Origin: Desulfobacterales bacterium
Lineage (GTDB): Bacteria; Desulfobacterota; Desulfobacteria; Desulfobacterales; Desulfosalsimonadaceae
Length of the DNA: 8,136 nt
Reading direction: 5' to 3'
Assembly (NCBI GenBank): GCA_018399455.1
Contig: JAGYOT010000068.1
Location: forward strand, 1 to 8,136
Shown here one piece after another: positions 1 through 5,762 of the stretch. How positions within the stretch are numbered: the stretch's first letter is position 1; every line of letters begins with the position of its first letter. The notes under the pieces were generated by a model. That model was not told where the DNA came from and made no database searches. It worked only from the letters and a program-made list of their open reading frames with translations. The position numbers and the translations under genes are program-made.

Positions 1-15
1 TTGCCAACGTGTTTT

Positions 16-135
16 TTATTCTTGCTCATTTTTGTCCATTCTGCGGAGAAATTCGCTGGATATCTCCTCACGGACAAACTCGCGGACCTCCTTTTTAAGT
101 TCGCGCTCCTCCGGGGTAAGCAAAAAATCATACAT
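16..135 (-). pseudogene. Acyl-CoA dehydrogenase N-terminal fragment, stopped by in-frame TAA
   Basis: This 39-codon reading frame resembles the extreme N-terminus of acyl-CoA dehydrogenases, flavoenzymes that oxidise acyl-CoA to trans-2-enoyl-CoA. It begins MYDFLLTPEERELKKEVREF and continues with FVREEI and RRMDKNEQE. This fits the family's opening helix, where a 'T-x-E-E/Q-x-x-L' segment is followed by 'V-R-x-F-V-x-x-E-I'. The start at 133-135 is strongly supported: AAGGAGG (141-147, minus strand) lies five bases upstream of the ATG. A TAA at 16-18 ends the frame, while the family usually runs to about 380-400 residues. Five more in-frame codons (K-T-R-W-Q) reach the window edge, at the place where relatives tend to have a Tyr-Pro-Arg-like stretch. 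A nonsense mutation, a frameshift or a base-calling error are all possible. It is transcribed divergently from the synthetase at 474. Family assignment is fairly sure; its status as a pseudogene is not. Confidence 0.6.
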
Positions 136-140
136 GAGAG

Positions 141-147
141 CCTCCTT
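141..147 (-). promoter_or_regulatory. Strong Shine-Dalgarno site of the dehydrogenase fragment
   Basis: AAGGAGG on the minus strand sits five bases before the ATG at 133-135. It fixes the start there and argues against the in-frame upstream ATG at 196-198, which has no comparable site and would add 21 low-complexity, lysine-rich residues. Confidence 0.75.
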
Positions 148-164
148 TCTTTTTTTGCTGTTTT

Positions 165-182
165 TGACAGACTGTTCTGTCA
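165..182. promoter_or_regulatory. Operator-like palindrome upstream of the dehydrogenase
   Basis: TGACAGA-CTGT-TCTGTCA is a perfect 7-bp inverted repeat around a 4-bp centre. It ends 29 bp upstream of the dehydrogenase ATG. The size and symmetry suit a dimeric repressor such as a TetR-family protein, a group that often controls acyl-CoA metabolism genes. That link is inference. I found no second paired copy elsewhere in the window, and the regulator gene is not present. Confidence 0.4.
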
Positions 183-236
183 CGACGCCTGGATACAAAA
201 AACGGGCCCTGCAGCCTTTCCTGCCCTCGGATGCGA

Positions 237-252
237 AAACGGCTCGCCGTTT
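237..252. repeat. Small inverted repeat AAACGGC-TC-GCCGTTT
   Basis: Seven-base arms (237-243 and 246-252) flank two bases; as RNA this would fold as a six-pair stem with a CUCG loop. No T-run follows on either strand, so it is not an intrinsic terminator. It could be a second protein-binding site in the divergent region or chance. Confidence 0.3.
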
Positions 253-287
253 CTCATCCTTCAGGGTTTCGACGACACTAATCAGAA

Positions 288-305
288 ACAGAATATACAG
301 AATAT
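288..305. repeat. Tandem 9-bp duplication ACAGAATAT x2
   Basis: Two exact adjacent copies of ACAGAATAT occur in the AT-rich half of the divergent region, 26 bp before the TTGACA hexamer. This may be replication slippage or a pair of direct-repeat binding half-sites. Nothing else supports a function. Confidence 0.35.
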
Positions 306-330
306 CAGGAAAATGAGATCAAGCAAATGA

Positions 331-360
331 TTGACATTTAAACAGCGTTAAATTAATTAT
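331..360 (+). promoter_or_regulatory. Possible sigma-70-type promoter for the plus-strand acyl-CoA synthetase
   Basis: A perfect -35 consensus TTGACA (331-336) is followed by AATTAT (355-360; 4 of 6 matches to TATAAT) at 18-bp spacing, in strongly AT-rich DNA. Transcription would start near 367 and give a leader of roughly 105 bases before the ATG at 474. The -10 match is mediocre and other hexamers nearby are as good, so the exact position is uncertain. Confidence 0.35.
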
Positions 361-460
361 ATAGCATTAAGATAAATAGTTTGCATTAAATATTTTTTCT
401 GAAGCAAAAAACCACGATGCTTCCCTTACCTGATAACTTCACAGCTAAACCACAAAGCCA

Positions 461-468
461 AAGGAGGT
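461..468 (+). promoter_or_regulatory. Shine-Dalgarno site deciding the synthetase start
   Basis: AAGGAGGT lies six bases before the tandem ATGATG at 474-479. This near-ideal site makes 474 (or 477) the start rather than the in-frame ATG at 417, which has no ribosome binding site and would add 19 residues unlike the family N-terminus. Confidence 0.8.
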
Positions 469-473
469 CGGTG

Positions 474-2075
474 ATGATGAACCCATCCGGGGTCCAATCC
501 AATTTATTGCGCAGACATGTAGTGGGTGATTACCTGAGAAAATCAGCTGAACGACTGCCCGATAAAACGGCGCTGGTATTTAAAGAAAATCGCTTCACAT
601 ACAAAGGGTTTAATTCCAGAGTAAACCGCTTTGCCAATGCCTTATTGGAGCTGGGCTTAAAAAAAGGGGACACTTTGACGACGTTTACCCAGAATTGCTA
701 TCAACAGACAATAGCCTTATGGGCCTGTTTCAAAACGGGTATTCGATGGTCTCCGGCAAACTATATGTTCAGAAAAGGCGAGCTTGTTTATCATATCAAC
801 CAGTCAGAAACCACCATCTTTTTGGTCGAGGATGAACTTATAGATGCGGCTGAAGCGGTTCAAAATCAATTCAAGAACGTCAGATTCTTTGGAGTTATTA
901 ATAATACCGGGGCCCGTATTCCTGAGGGATGGTTGGATGTAAACGATTTGTTTTCTGAAAAATATTCAGATCAGGAACCGGAGGTAATCATAGAAGACAA
1001 TGATGTGGCGGTTCTTGGCTATACCGGAGGCACCACATCGGCGCCGAAAGCCATATTAATCACCAATCATATTATATGCAACACCATTATCCATTGGCTC
1101 TCGCATTCGCAGACCGGCGGGTGCATGGAAGAAAACGATGTGTGGCTGATGAATATACCCTTATATCACACGGCTGCCCTTTGCCTCTTCGTTCCCTTTG
1201 TCACTATAGGTGCCACAATTGTTGGCACGCATGGGACCGAGCCTGCTGAAATTCTTGATACGATTCAAAAGGAAAAAGTAACGTACTTGGGATGGCCGCC
1301 TACGGTTTATGTCGGACTGCTGCAAATGCCTCTGGAAAAATACGACTTGAGTTCTCTGAGGATATGCGGTTGGTTTGGAGGCGCCATGCCCATTTCGGCA
1401 ATGGAAAAATGGATGGATCTTGTCAAGGGCGTCAAATTTTTTGCCCAGTGGAGTCAAACCGAGTCCTTTTGTATGGGCACTCTTTATCATTTTACCAGAG
1501 GACACATCCCCAAGGCAGGTAATGTCATAGGTAAAGTCGAAAATGAGGTTTCGTTGAGAATCGTCGATGAAGAGGACAGAGATGTGCCTGTTGGGGAGGT
1601 TGGTGAAATTATTATGCGAACCCCGGGAACGATGCTGGGCTATGACAAGAATATCGAAAAAACGAACGAAGCTTTCAAAAACGGGTGGTTGCATACCGGT
1701 GATATCGGATACCAGGACGAGGAAGGCTTTATTTATTTTTTTGATAGAAAAGGCGATATGGTCAAAAGCGGCGGGGTCAACATCTCCTGTGTGGAAGTCG
1801 AGGATGTTTTAAACGCAAATCCGGAAATCGAGGTTTCGGCTGTTTTTGGCCTCCCGCATGCATATTGGGCTGAAGCCCTCACCGCTTATGTCGTCCCAAA
1901 GTCCGAAAAACTCACAGAGGAAGATATCATCGGTTACTGCCGGGAAAACCTGGCGAAATACAAGGTGCCCAAAAAAATAATACTTGGCCGGGGTAATGAG
2001 CTGCCAATAAGCCCCAGTGGAAAAATCCTGAGAAAACAGCTTCGGGAGCGATTTCAAAACATATTTGAGGATTAG
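474..2075 (+). CDS. AMP-forming acyl-CoA synthetase (class I adenylate-forming ligase)
   Basis: This cytoplasmic enzyme should activate a carboxylic acid with ATP and CoA to acyl-CoA, AMP and pyrophosphate. With the 474 start it has 533 residues, typical for medium-chain, aromatic or crotonobetaine-type ligases. Visible family motifs are the phosphate-binding loop YTGGTTSAPK (183-192), the A5 region QWSQTES (325-331), GWLHTGD with the ribose-binding Asp (404-410), the hinge segment DRKGDMVKSGGVNIS, and PSGKILRK near the C-terminus with the expected catalytic Lys517. All core catalytic elements are present. The A5 motif, usually Y-G-x-T-E, is W-S-Q-T-E here. The gene is divergent from the acyl-CoA dehydrogenase fragment, consistent with a beta-oxidation-type pathway, and ends exactly where the convergent zinc-ribbon gene ends. 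Its DNA is poorer in GC than the minus-strand operon. Substrate cannot be told from sequence. Confidence 0.93.
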   Translation: MMNPSGVQSNLLRRHVVGDYLRKSAERLPDKTALVFKENRFTYKGFNSRVNRFANALLELGLKKGDTLTTFTQNCYQQTIALWACFKTGIRWSPANYMFRKGELVYHINQSETTIFLVEDELIDAAEAVQNQFKNVRFFGVINNTGARIPEGWLDVNDLFSEKYSDQEPEVIIEDNDVAVLGYTGGTTSAPKAILITNHIICNTIIHWLSHSQTGGCMEENDVWLMNIPLYHTAALCLFVPFVTIGATIVGTHGTEPAEILDTIQKEKVTYLGWPPTVYVGLLQMPLEKYDLSSLRICGWFGGAMPISAMEKWMDLVKGVKFFAQWSQTESFCMGTLYHFTRGHIPKAGNVIGKVENEVSLRIVDEEDRDVPVGEVGEIIMRTPGTMLGYDKNIEKTNEAFKNGWLHTGDIGYQDEEGFIYFFDRKGDMVKSGGVNISCVEVEDVLNANPEIEVSAVFGLPHAYWAEALTAYVVPKSEKLTEEDIIGYCRENLAKYKVPKKIILGRGNELPISPSGKILRKQLRERFQNIFED

Positions 2076-2441
2076 TCAGTCATTTCTGCCGTGTTTCTCA
2101 TGCAGGGCGCTGTCATAGCCGGCCTTTGCATAGTTTTCCAGGGCGCGATGCCGAAGTGAGGTATCTCCCGTTTTTTCCGCCATCTTATCGGCCGTTTCAG
2201 CTGCATGGCTGAAACGGCCGGACCGTTCATGCTCCCGGATTTTTTCCGTCGCCGCCTGATAGGCTTCCGAGTATTCGACAATCACAGCCCGGCAACGCGA
2301 CATGATGCGACTGACTGCATTACCGCAGGCCGGACAGTGATCCAGGGGAGGCTCCCTGAGCCCCTGGATCACCTCGAACGGCATCCGGCAGTATAAACAC
2401 GAGCGATTGAGATCCTTGCAAAGGTATTCATAAATCGGCAT
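2076..2441 (-). CDS. FmdB-type small zinc-ribbon protein
   Basis: The protein has 121 residues. It starts MPIYEYLC, the hallmark of FmdB-type putative regulatory zinc ribbons, and carries two cysteine pairs, C15-x2-C18 and C36-x2-C39, that should bind one zinc. Further cysteines lie at 8 and 50. Compared with the common MPIYEY-x-C-x2-C-G form, the first pair is displaced by about seven residues. The C-terminal half (about 55-115) is charged and helical, with an Ala-rich stretch SHAAETADKMAEK resembling a TPR-like helix pair. It is the last gene of the transporter operon, 31 bp after the binding-protein gene, with only a weak ribosome site (AGGA about 12 bases upstream). Function in this family is poorly defined; a regulatory role was proposed for the founding member. 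The gene contains two perfect 12-bp inverted repeats (2189-2220, 2337-2372). Confidence 0.85.
   Translation of the reverse strand: MPIYEYLCKDLNRSCLYCRMPFEVIQGLREPPLDHCPACGNAVSRIMSRCRAVIVEYSEAYQAATEKIREHERSGRFSHAAETADKMAEKTGDTSLRHRALENYAKAGYDSALHEKHGRND
2189..2220. repeat. Perfect 12-bp inverted repeat inside the zinc-ribbon gene
   Basis: CGGCCGTTTCAG (2189-2200) is mirrored exactly by CTGAAACGGCCG (2209-2220) around eight bases, giving a GC-rich hairpin in either RNA strand. On the minus strand it encodes part of the segment GRFSHAAETA. No T-tract directly follows on either strand, so it does not read as a standard intrinsic terminator, though it could slow or protect transcripts from either convergent gene. 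Confidence 0.75.
2337..2372. repeat. Second perfect 12-bp inverted repeat inside the zinc-ribbon gene
   Basis: GTGATCCAGGGG (2337-2348) pairs exactly with CCCCTGGATCAC (2361-2372) across a 12-base loop. The loop can alternatively form GGCTC-CCT-GAGCC (2350-2362), which shares two bases with the outer arm. On the minus strand the element encodes VIQGLREPPLDH, the linker between the two cysteine pairs. No T-run follows on either strand. Confidence 0.75.
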
Positions 2442-2472
2442 ACGTGCAGTTGTCCTGAATTCGGAGCTGGCT

Positions 2473-3678
2473 TCACTTCAGTTTTTCTCTTTCCGGCCAT
2501 TTCAGGCTCGGTTCCCGCCAGCCGGTAACCGGCTCAAAAATTTTCTTTTCTGCGTTGCATTTCAGGATTCGGTATTGATGCGTTCCCTTCCGCATGCCCG
2601 GCCCGTAGTCAATATAGCCGTTGCCGCCGGTGTCAAAATTGTCTATGCTTTCTATGGTGTCAATCAGTTTCTCCCGGGTCAAATCTGTTCCGACCTTTCG
2701 CAGGGCGGTCTCAAACATACCCATTGAATTCCATAAAAGCGGCAGAAGGGGCACGTCCAGCATTTTTTCGGCACCGGCTGCACTGAAGAGCTCCTCTAAC
2801 TCCTTCCAGCCCTCGGTATTTTCATTGCGGAGTCCCAGGTTGAAAAAATGATAATGGCCGTCGGCCAGGTCTTCTGCGGCAAACGTACGGGGATCCACCG
2901 TCACATAGTCGCCGAAAAATTTCGGTTTCCAGCCCACTTTGTTGGCCTCTTTCAGCAGAACGGCGTAAACCGGGGCGTAGCCCGCATAAAAACAATGGGT
3001 CACACCGCGGGCCTTTAGTTTCATAACTTGGGGATTGAGGTTTTTACTTCCCTTTTTGTAAGGGGCTTCGACCAGCTTGTAGCCATACTGGTCGGCAGCC
3101 AGGCGGGCCCCTTCCAGGGCGCTTTTGCCCCACTCGTCGTCCTGGTAGCAAACGCCGATCACCGCTTTGTCAGGCCCCAGGTTGAGATCCGCCTTGATGT
3201 AGTCGACCATCATGATGGCGTTGTCCTCGTCGTTGCAGGCATACCAGAACAAATAGCGGCTGGGCGGGTCGTACATGGATTCCACTGAAGCCATGGTCGG
3301 AAACGTCGGGACCTTTTTCTCCGTAATATCGTCCTTGACCGCCGTGCAGGGTCCGGAACCATAGACCAGAACAATGGCGAAGACCTTGTGGCGATCCACG
3401 AGCTTGGTGAAGGCCACTTTGGTCAGTTCCGGATCGTACTTATTGTCCTCGACCGCCAGTTCGAGCTTCCGGCCGTGAATACCGCCCTGGCGGTTAATGT
3501 TATCGATCCAGACATTGAGCGCGGTGGTACAGATTTTTCCGAGGTAAGCCCCGGGACCGGACAAATCCTGGAACGTACCCAAACTGATTGTATCATCCGT
3601 GACGCCGACCTCGGATGCCGCCGGGGCGGCCACTGTCAAGCACAGCAGGATGCCTGCCAAAACAAAAATTCGTTTCAT
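2473..3678 (-). CDS. Branched-chain amino acid-type ABC transporter, periplasmic substrate-binding protein
   Basis: This 401-residue type I periplasmic binding protein (LivK/HAAT family) captures the solute outside the inner membrane and delivers it to the permease pair encoded just upstream. A Sec signal peptide is clear: MKR, a hydrophobic stretch (4-18), then a cleavage region around AAPAAS (17-22). The mature protein opens with GVTDDTISLGTFQDLSGPGA, the conserved first strand and ligand loop of the family. Other family-like segments are INRQGGIHGRKLEL, the YGSGPCTAV ligand-contact region, and the hinge-side segment CYQDDEWGKSALEG. The start is fixed by AAGGAGG seven bases upstream (3686-3692). 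It follows livM by 62 bp and precedes the zinc-ribbon gene by 31 bp. Such proteins bind not only leucine, isoleucine or valine but also amides, aromatic acids and other carboxylates. With an acyl-CoA synthetase in the operon, a carboxylate ligand is plausible but unproven. Confidence 0.92.
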   Translation of the reverse strand: MKRIFVLAGILLCLTVAAPAASEVGVTDDTISLGTFQDLSGPGAYLGKICTTALNVWIDNINRQGGIHGRKLELAVEDNKYDPELTKVAFTKLVDRHKVFAIVLVYGSGPCTAVKDDITEKKVPTFPTMASVESMYDPPSRYLFWYACNDEDNAIMMVDYIKADLNLGPDKAVIGVCYQDDEWGKSALEGARLAADQYGYKLVEAPYKKGSKNLNPQVMKLKARGVTHCFYAGYAPVYAVLLKEANKVGWKPKFFGDYVTVDPRTFAAEDLADGHYHFFNLGLRNENTEGWKELEELFSAAGAEKMLDVPLLPLLWNSMGMFETALRKVGTDLTREKLIDTIESIDNFDTGGNGYIDYGPGMRKGTHQYRILKCNAEKKIFEPVTGWREPSLKWPEREKLK

Positions 3679-3740
3679 TGCTCCCCCTCCTTGTTTTCAT
3701 TGGTTGATAAAACCTAAACTGAGCGATTTCCCCTCAACAA

Positions 3741-4787
3741 CTAGTAGGTAAAGGGCCATTGCGTAAAATAGCGCTTGACTCGAATCCAGATGCCGAACAG
3801 GCCGGCCGGCTCCAAAAGAAGAAAAAGAACAATGACCAGACCATAAACCGTCACGTTAACGGCCCCGATGCGCGTTGCAAGAGCCGGGTACGCCGAGGCA
3901 AGGGGGCCGAAAACCTCACTGATGCCCACCGGCAGCAGGGTAATGAAGCATGCCCCCAGAATAGAGCCTAAAATCGATGCCATGCCGCCGACGATAATCA
4001 TGGCCACATACCGTATGGATTTTTCGAAAGTATACAGGTCCGGCCCGATATGGCCCACCAGGTAGGCATACAGCGCTCCGGCCACACCGGCGATAAACGC
4101 ACTGATAACGAAGGATAAAAGTTTGTACCGGGCAAGGGGGATACCGATAATTTCGGCAGCGATGTCCCTGTCCCGGATCGCGACAAACGCCCGGCCGGTT
4201 CTGCTCATAACCAGGTTTTTGGCACAAAAGGCCGTGAACACGACCATTACCAGAATCACGTAATAGAATTTCTCCTTGCTGTCGAAAGTGATGAAAGGCA
4301 GGGCCGCCGCCGGCAGATCCAGGCCCGTATCCGCGTTGGTGACAGAATCCCAGTGAAAAATAATGTGCTCGACGATAAACTGGAAAGCAAGCGTCGTGAT
4401 CACCAGGTAAAGCCCCTTCAGCCGAAGGGTTGGGATACCGACCACAACCCCGGCAAGAGCAGCCATGGCCCCGGCCGCAGGCAGAGCAAGCAGAAACGGA
4501 AATCCAGCCTTAATGGCCAATACGGCAGCGGTGTATGCACCGATTCCCATAAACGCCGCATGCCCCAGCGATATCAGGCCGGTGTAGCCGGTCAGAAGAT
4601 TCAGTCCCAGTGTCGTTACGACGGCAACGCCGCACACACAAGCCACGTGCACCCAGTAAGCCCCCGCCCAGAAGGGCAGGCTGATGAGCAGAATGCCCAG
4701 CACCCCCAGCCCGAGCCGGGCCATCGGGCTTGGAAATATCCGTCGGTCCTGTTTGTACGTACGAACACAGTATCGGTTGACACTCAT
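3741..4787 (-). CDS. livM: Branched-chain amino acid-type ABC transporter permease, LivM family
   Basis: This inner-membrane permease should pair with the LivH-type protein to form the translocation pore. With an ATG at 4785-4787 it has 348 residues. The family core NLLTGYTGLISLGHAAF (63-79) and GIGAY are intact, followed by GLYLVITTLAF (125-135), the ATPase-contacting loop AFVAIRDRDIAAEIIGI (200-216) and VGGMASILGSILGA (266-279). Hydrophobic segments throughout suggest about 8-10 membrane spans. The frame also opens at a TTG at 4863-4865 that would overlap livH by 14 bp and add 26 residues. I prefer the ATG because the sequence from it (RYCVRTYKQDRRIFPSP) resembles the usual short LivM lead-in. 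Its ribosome site (GAAGGAAA) is somewhat distant. It lies 64 bp after livH. Confidence 0.9.
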   Translation of the reverse strand: MSVNRYCVRTYKQDRRIFPSPMARLGLGVLGILLISLPFWAGAYWVHVACVCGVAVVTTLGLNLLTGYTGLISLGHAAFMGIGAYTAAVLAIKAGFPFLLALPAAGAMAALAGVVVGIPTLRLKGLYLVITTLAFQFIVEHIIFHWDSVTNADTGLDLPAAALPFITFDSKEKFYYVILVMVVFTAFCAKNLVMSRTGRAFVAIRDRDIAAEIIGIPLARYKLLSFVISAFIAGVAGALYAYLVGHIGPDLYTFEKSIRYVAMIIVGGMASILGSILGACFITLLPVGISEVFGPLASAYPALATRIGAVNVTVYGLVIVLFLLLEPAGLFGIWIRVKRYFTQWPFTY

Positions 4788-4851
4788 ACCGTTTGAATTT
4801 CCTTCTGAAAGCGTTAGTGTTACTTTTTTGAGCCGGATTTGCGGACGGCCT

Positions 4852-5739
4852 TCAGACCCGTTCAATGATTCTGGAACCGAACAGCCCGTAGGGCCGGATC
4901 ATCATAACGATCAGGACAATGAGAAACGCCGTAATTTCATTCATCCCGGAGCCGAAATAGGGCTCCAGGTAAAACCCCGCGAGATTTTCCGCCACGCCGA
5001 TGATCAGGCCGCCCACAACGGCTCCCGGAATGCTGTCCAGCCCTCCCAGGATGATCGCCGGAAGTGCTCTCAGGCCATAAAAGCTCATGAGCGGGGCTGC
5101 GTAGGAGGTAAAGCTGGCCAGAAAAACGCCCCCCACGGTCGCCACCAGGGCCGCGATCACCCATGACGCCGTAAACACCCGTTTTACGTTGATGCCCATC
5201 AGAAACGCCGTCTGGGTATCTTCCGCCGTCGCCCGCATGCTCACGCCCATGCTGGAATAGCGGAAAAAAAGAATAAAGCCGGTGATGAGCACACCTGCCG
5301 CGATGATGGTGTATAGTTCCGCAGGGCTGCAGTACGCCCCGAAAATCCGCACGGGCGTCTCGGGAAAAGGCGCCGGGAAAGGCAGCTCCTCAGGCCCCCA
5401 GATCAGGGAAACCATTCCGCGCAGGATGTTGGCCAGCCCGAGAGTCACCATGATAATCGCCAGCACCGGCTCGCCCACCATGGGACGAACCACTATCATT
5501 TCCAAAACCGCGCCCGCCGCCCCCATAACGATCAACGAAATGGCAAAGCCGGCAAAGAAGGGAAGATTAAACCACGCCACCATGGTAAGGGCTGTATAAG
5601 CGCCGAGCATCAGCAGTTCCGGCTGAGCAAAATTAAAAATATCCGTAGCCTTGAAAATCAGCACAAAACCAAGGGCAATACAGGCATAGACAGACCCCCA
5701 GGCAAGCCCTGTAATAAAAAGCTGAAGAAAAATTTCCAT
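4852..5739 (-). CDS. livH: Branched-chain amino acid-type ABC transporter permease, LivH family
   Basis: This is a 295-residue inner-membrane permease, the usual LivH length. The N-terminal hallmark GLAWGSVYACIALGFVLIFKA (11-31) is followed by the family segment FNFAQPELLMLGAY (35-48). The cytoplasmic loop that contacts the ATPase reads MRATAEDTQTAFLMGINV (168-185). The C-terminal signatures are GGLDSIPGAVVGG (232-244) and RPYGLFG (282-288). About eight hydrophobic spans are visible. It starts with ATG 23 bp after the embedded acyl-CoA synthetase; the upstream sequence is G-rich (GGCGGGCGGGG) rather than a classic Shine-Dalgarno, so translation may depend on the upstream gene. With LivM, the binding protein and the LivG-type ATPase it forms a HAAT importer. 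The name is by family and does not imply branched-chain amino acids as substrate. Confidence 0.93.
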   Translation of the reverse strand: MEIFLQLFITGLAWGSVYACIALGFVLIFKATDIFNFAQPELLMLGAYTALTMVAWFNLPFFAGFAISLIVMGAAGAVLEMIVVRPMVGEPVLAIIMVTLGLANILRGMVSLIWGPEELPFPAPFPETPVRIFGAYCSPAELYTIIAAGVLITGFILFFRYSSMGVSMRATAEDTQTAFLMGINVKRVFTASWVIAALVATVGGVFLASFTSYAAPLMSFYGLRALPAIILGGLDSIPGAVVGGLIIGVAENLAGFYLEPYFGSGMNEITAFLIVLIVMMIRPYGLFGSRIIERV

Positions 5740-5762
5740 GGCAAACCCCGCCCGCCTTTTTT

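Larger units (their letters stand above)
136..473. other. Divergent intergenic control region
   Basis: No convincing gene lies here. Open frames on the plus strand (1-330, 32-316) translate to sequence without recognisable protein features and run antisense to the dehydrogenase start. The region separates two divergent genes and becomes very AT-rich from about 280 to 410. It contains an operator-like palindrome (165-182), a 7-bp inverted repeat (237-252), a 9-bp tandem duplication (288-305), a possible plus-strand promoter (331-360) and two copies of GCATTAA (364-370 and 383-389, 19 bp apart). The concentration of small repeats fits a shared regulatory region, but no regulator can be named from sequence alone. 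Confidence 0.6.

Noticed and set aside
16..18. Recoding of the dehydrogenase stop codon (selenocysteine or pyrrolysine)
   Set aside because: The codon is TAA; these amino acids use TGA and TAG.
417..473. Upstream in-frame ATG that would lengthen the plus-strand synthetase by 19 residues
   Set aside because: No ribosome binding site precedes 417, whereas AAGGAGGT lies at ideal distance from 474; the extra residues are unlike the family N-terminus.
1161..1694. 177-residue open frame on the minus strand
   Set aside because: It is antisense to the intact plus-strand synthetase and shows no domain or ribosome site of note.
2218..2243. CCGG...CCGG followed by six T's as a possible plus-strand terminator after the synthetase
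   Set aside because: The stem is only about four pairs with a 12-13-base loop, and the element is inside the zinc-ribbon coding gene; too weak to call.
4788..4865. TTG-started longer form of livM (374 aa) overlapping livH by 14 bp
   Set aside because: The added 26 residues are polar and not LivM-like, and the ATG at 4787 gives the usual N-terminal lead-in; kept only as an alternative.
4353..5166. Two plus-strand open frames of 147 and 160 residues
   Set aside because: Both lie antisense to livM/livH, are rich in Arg, Gln, His and Pro as expected from reversed membrane-protein codons, and have no family features.
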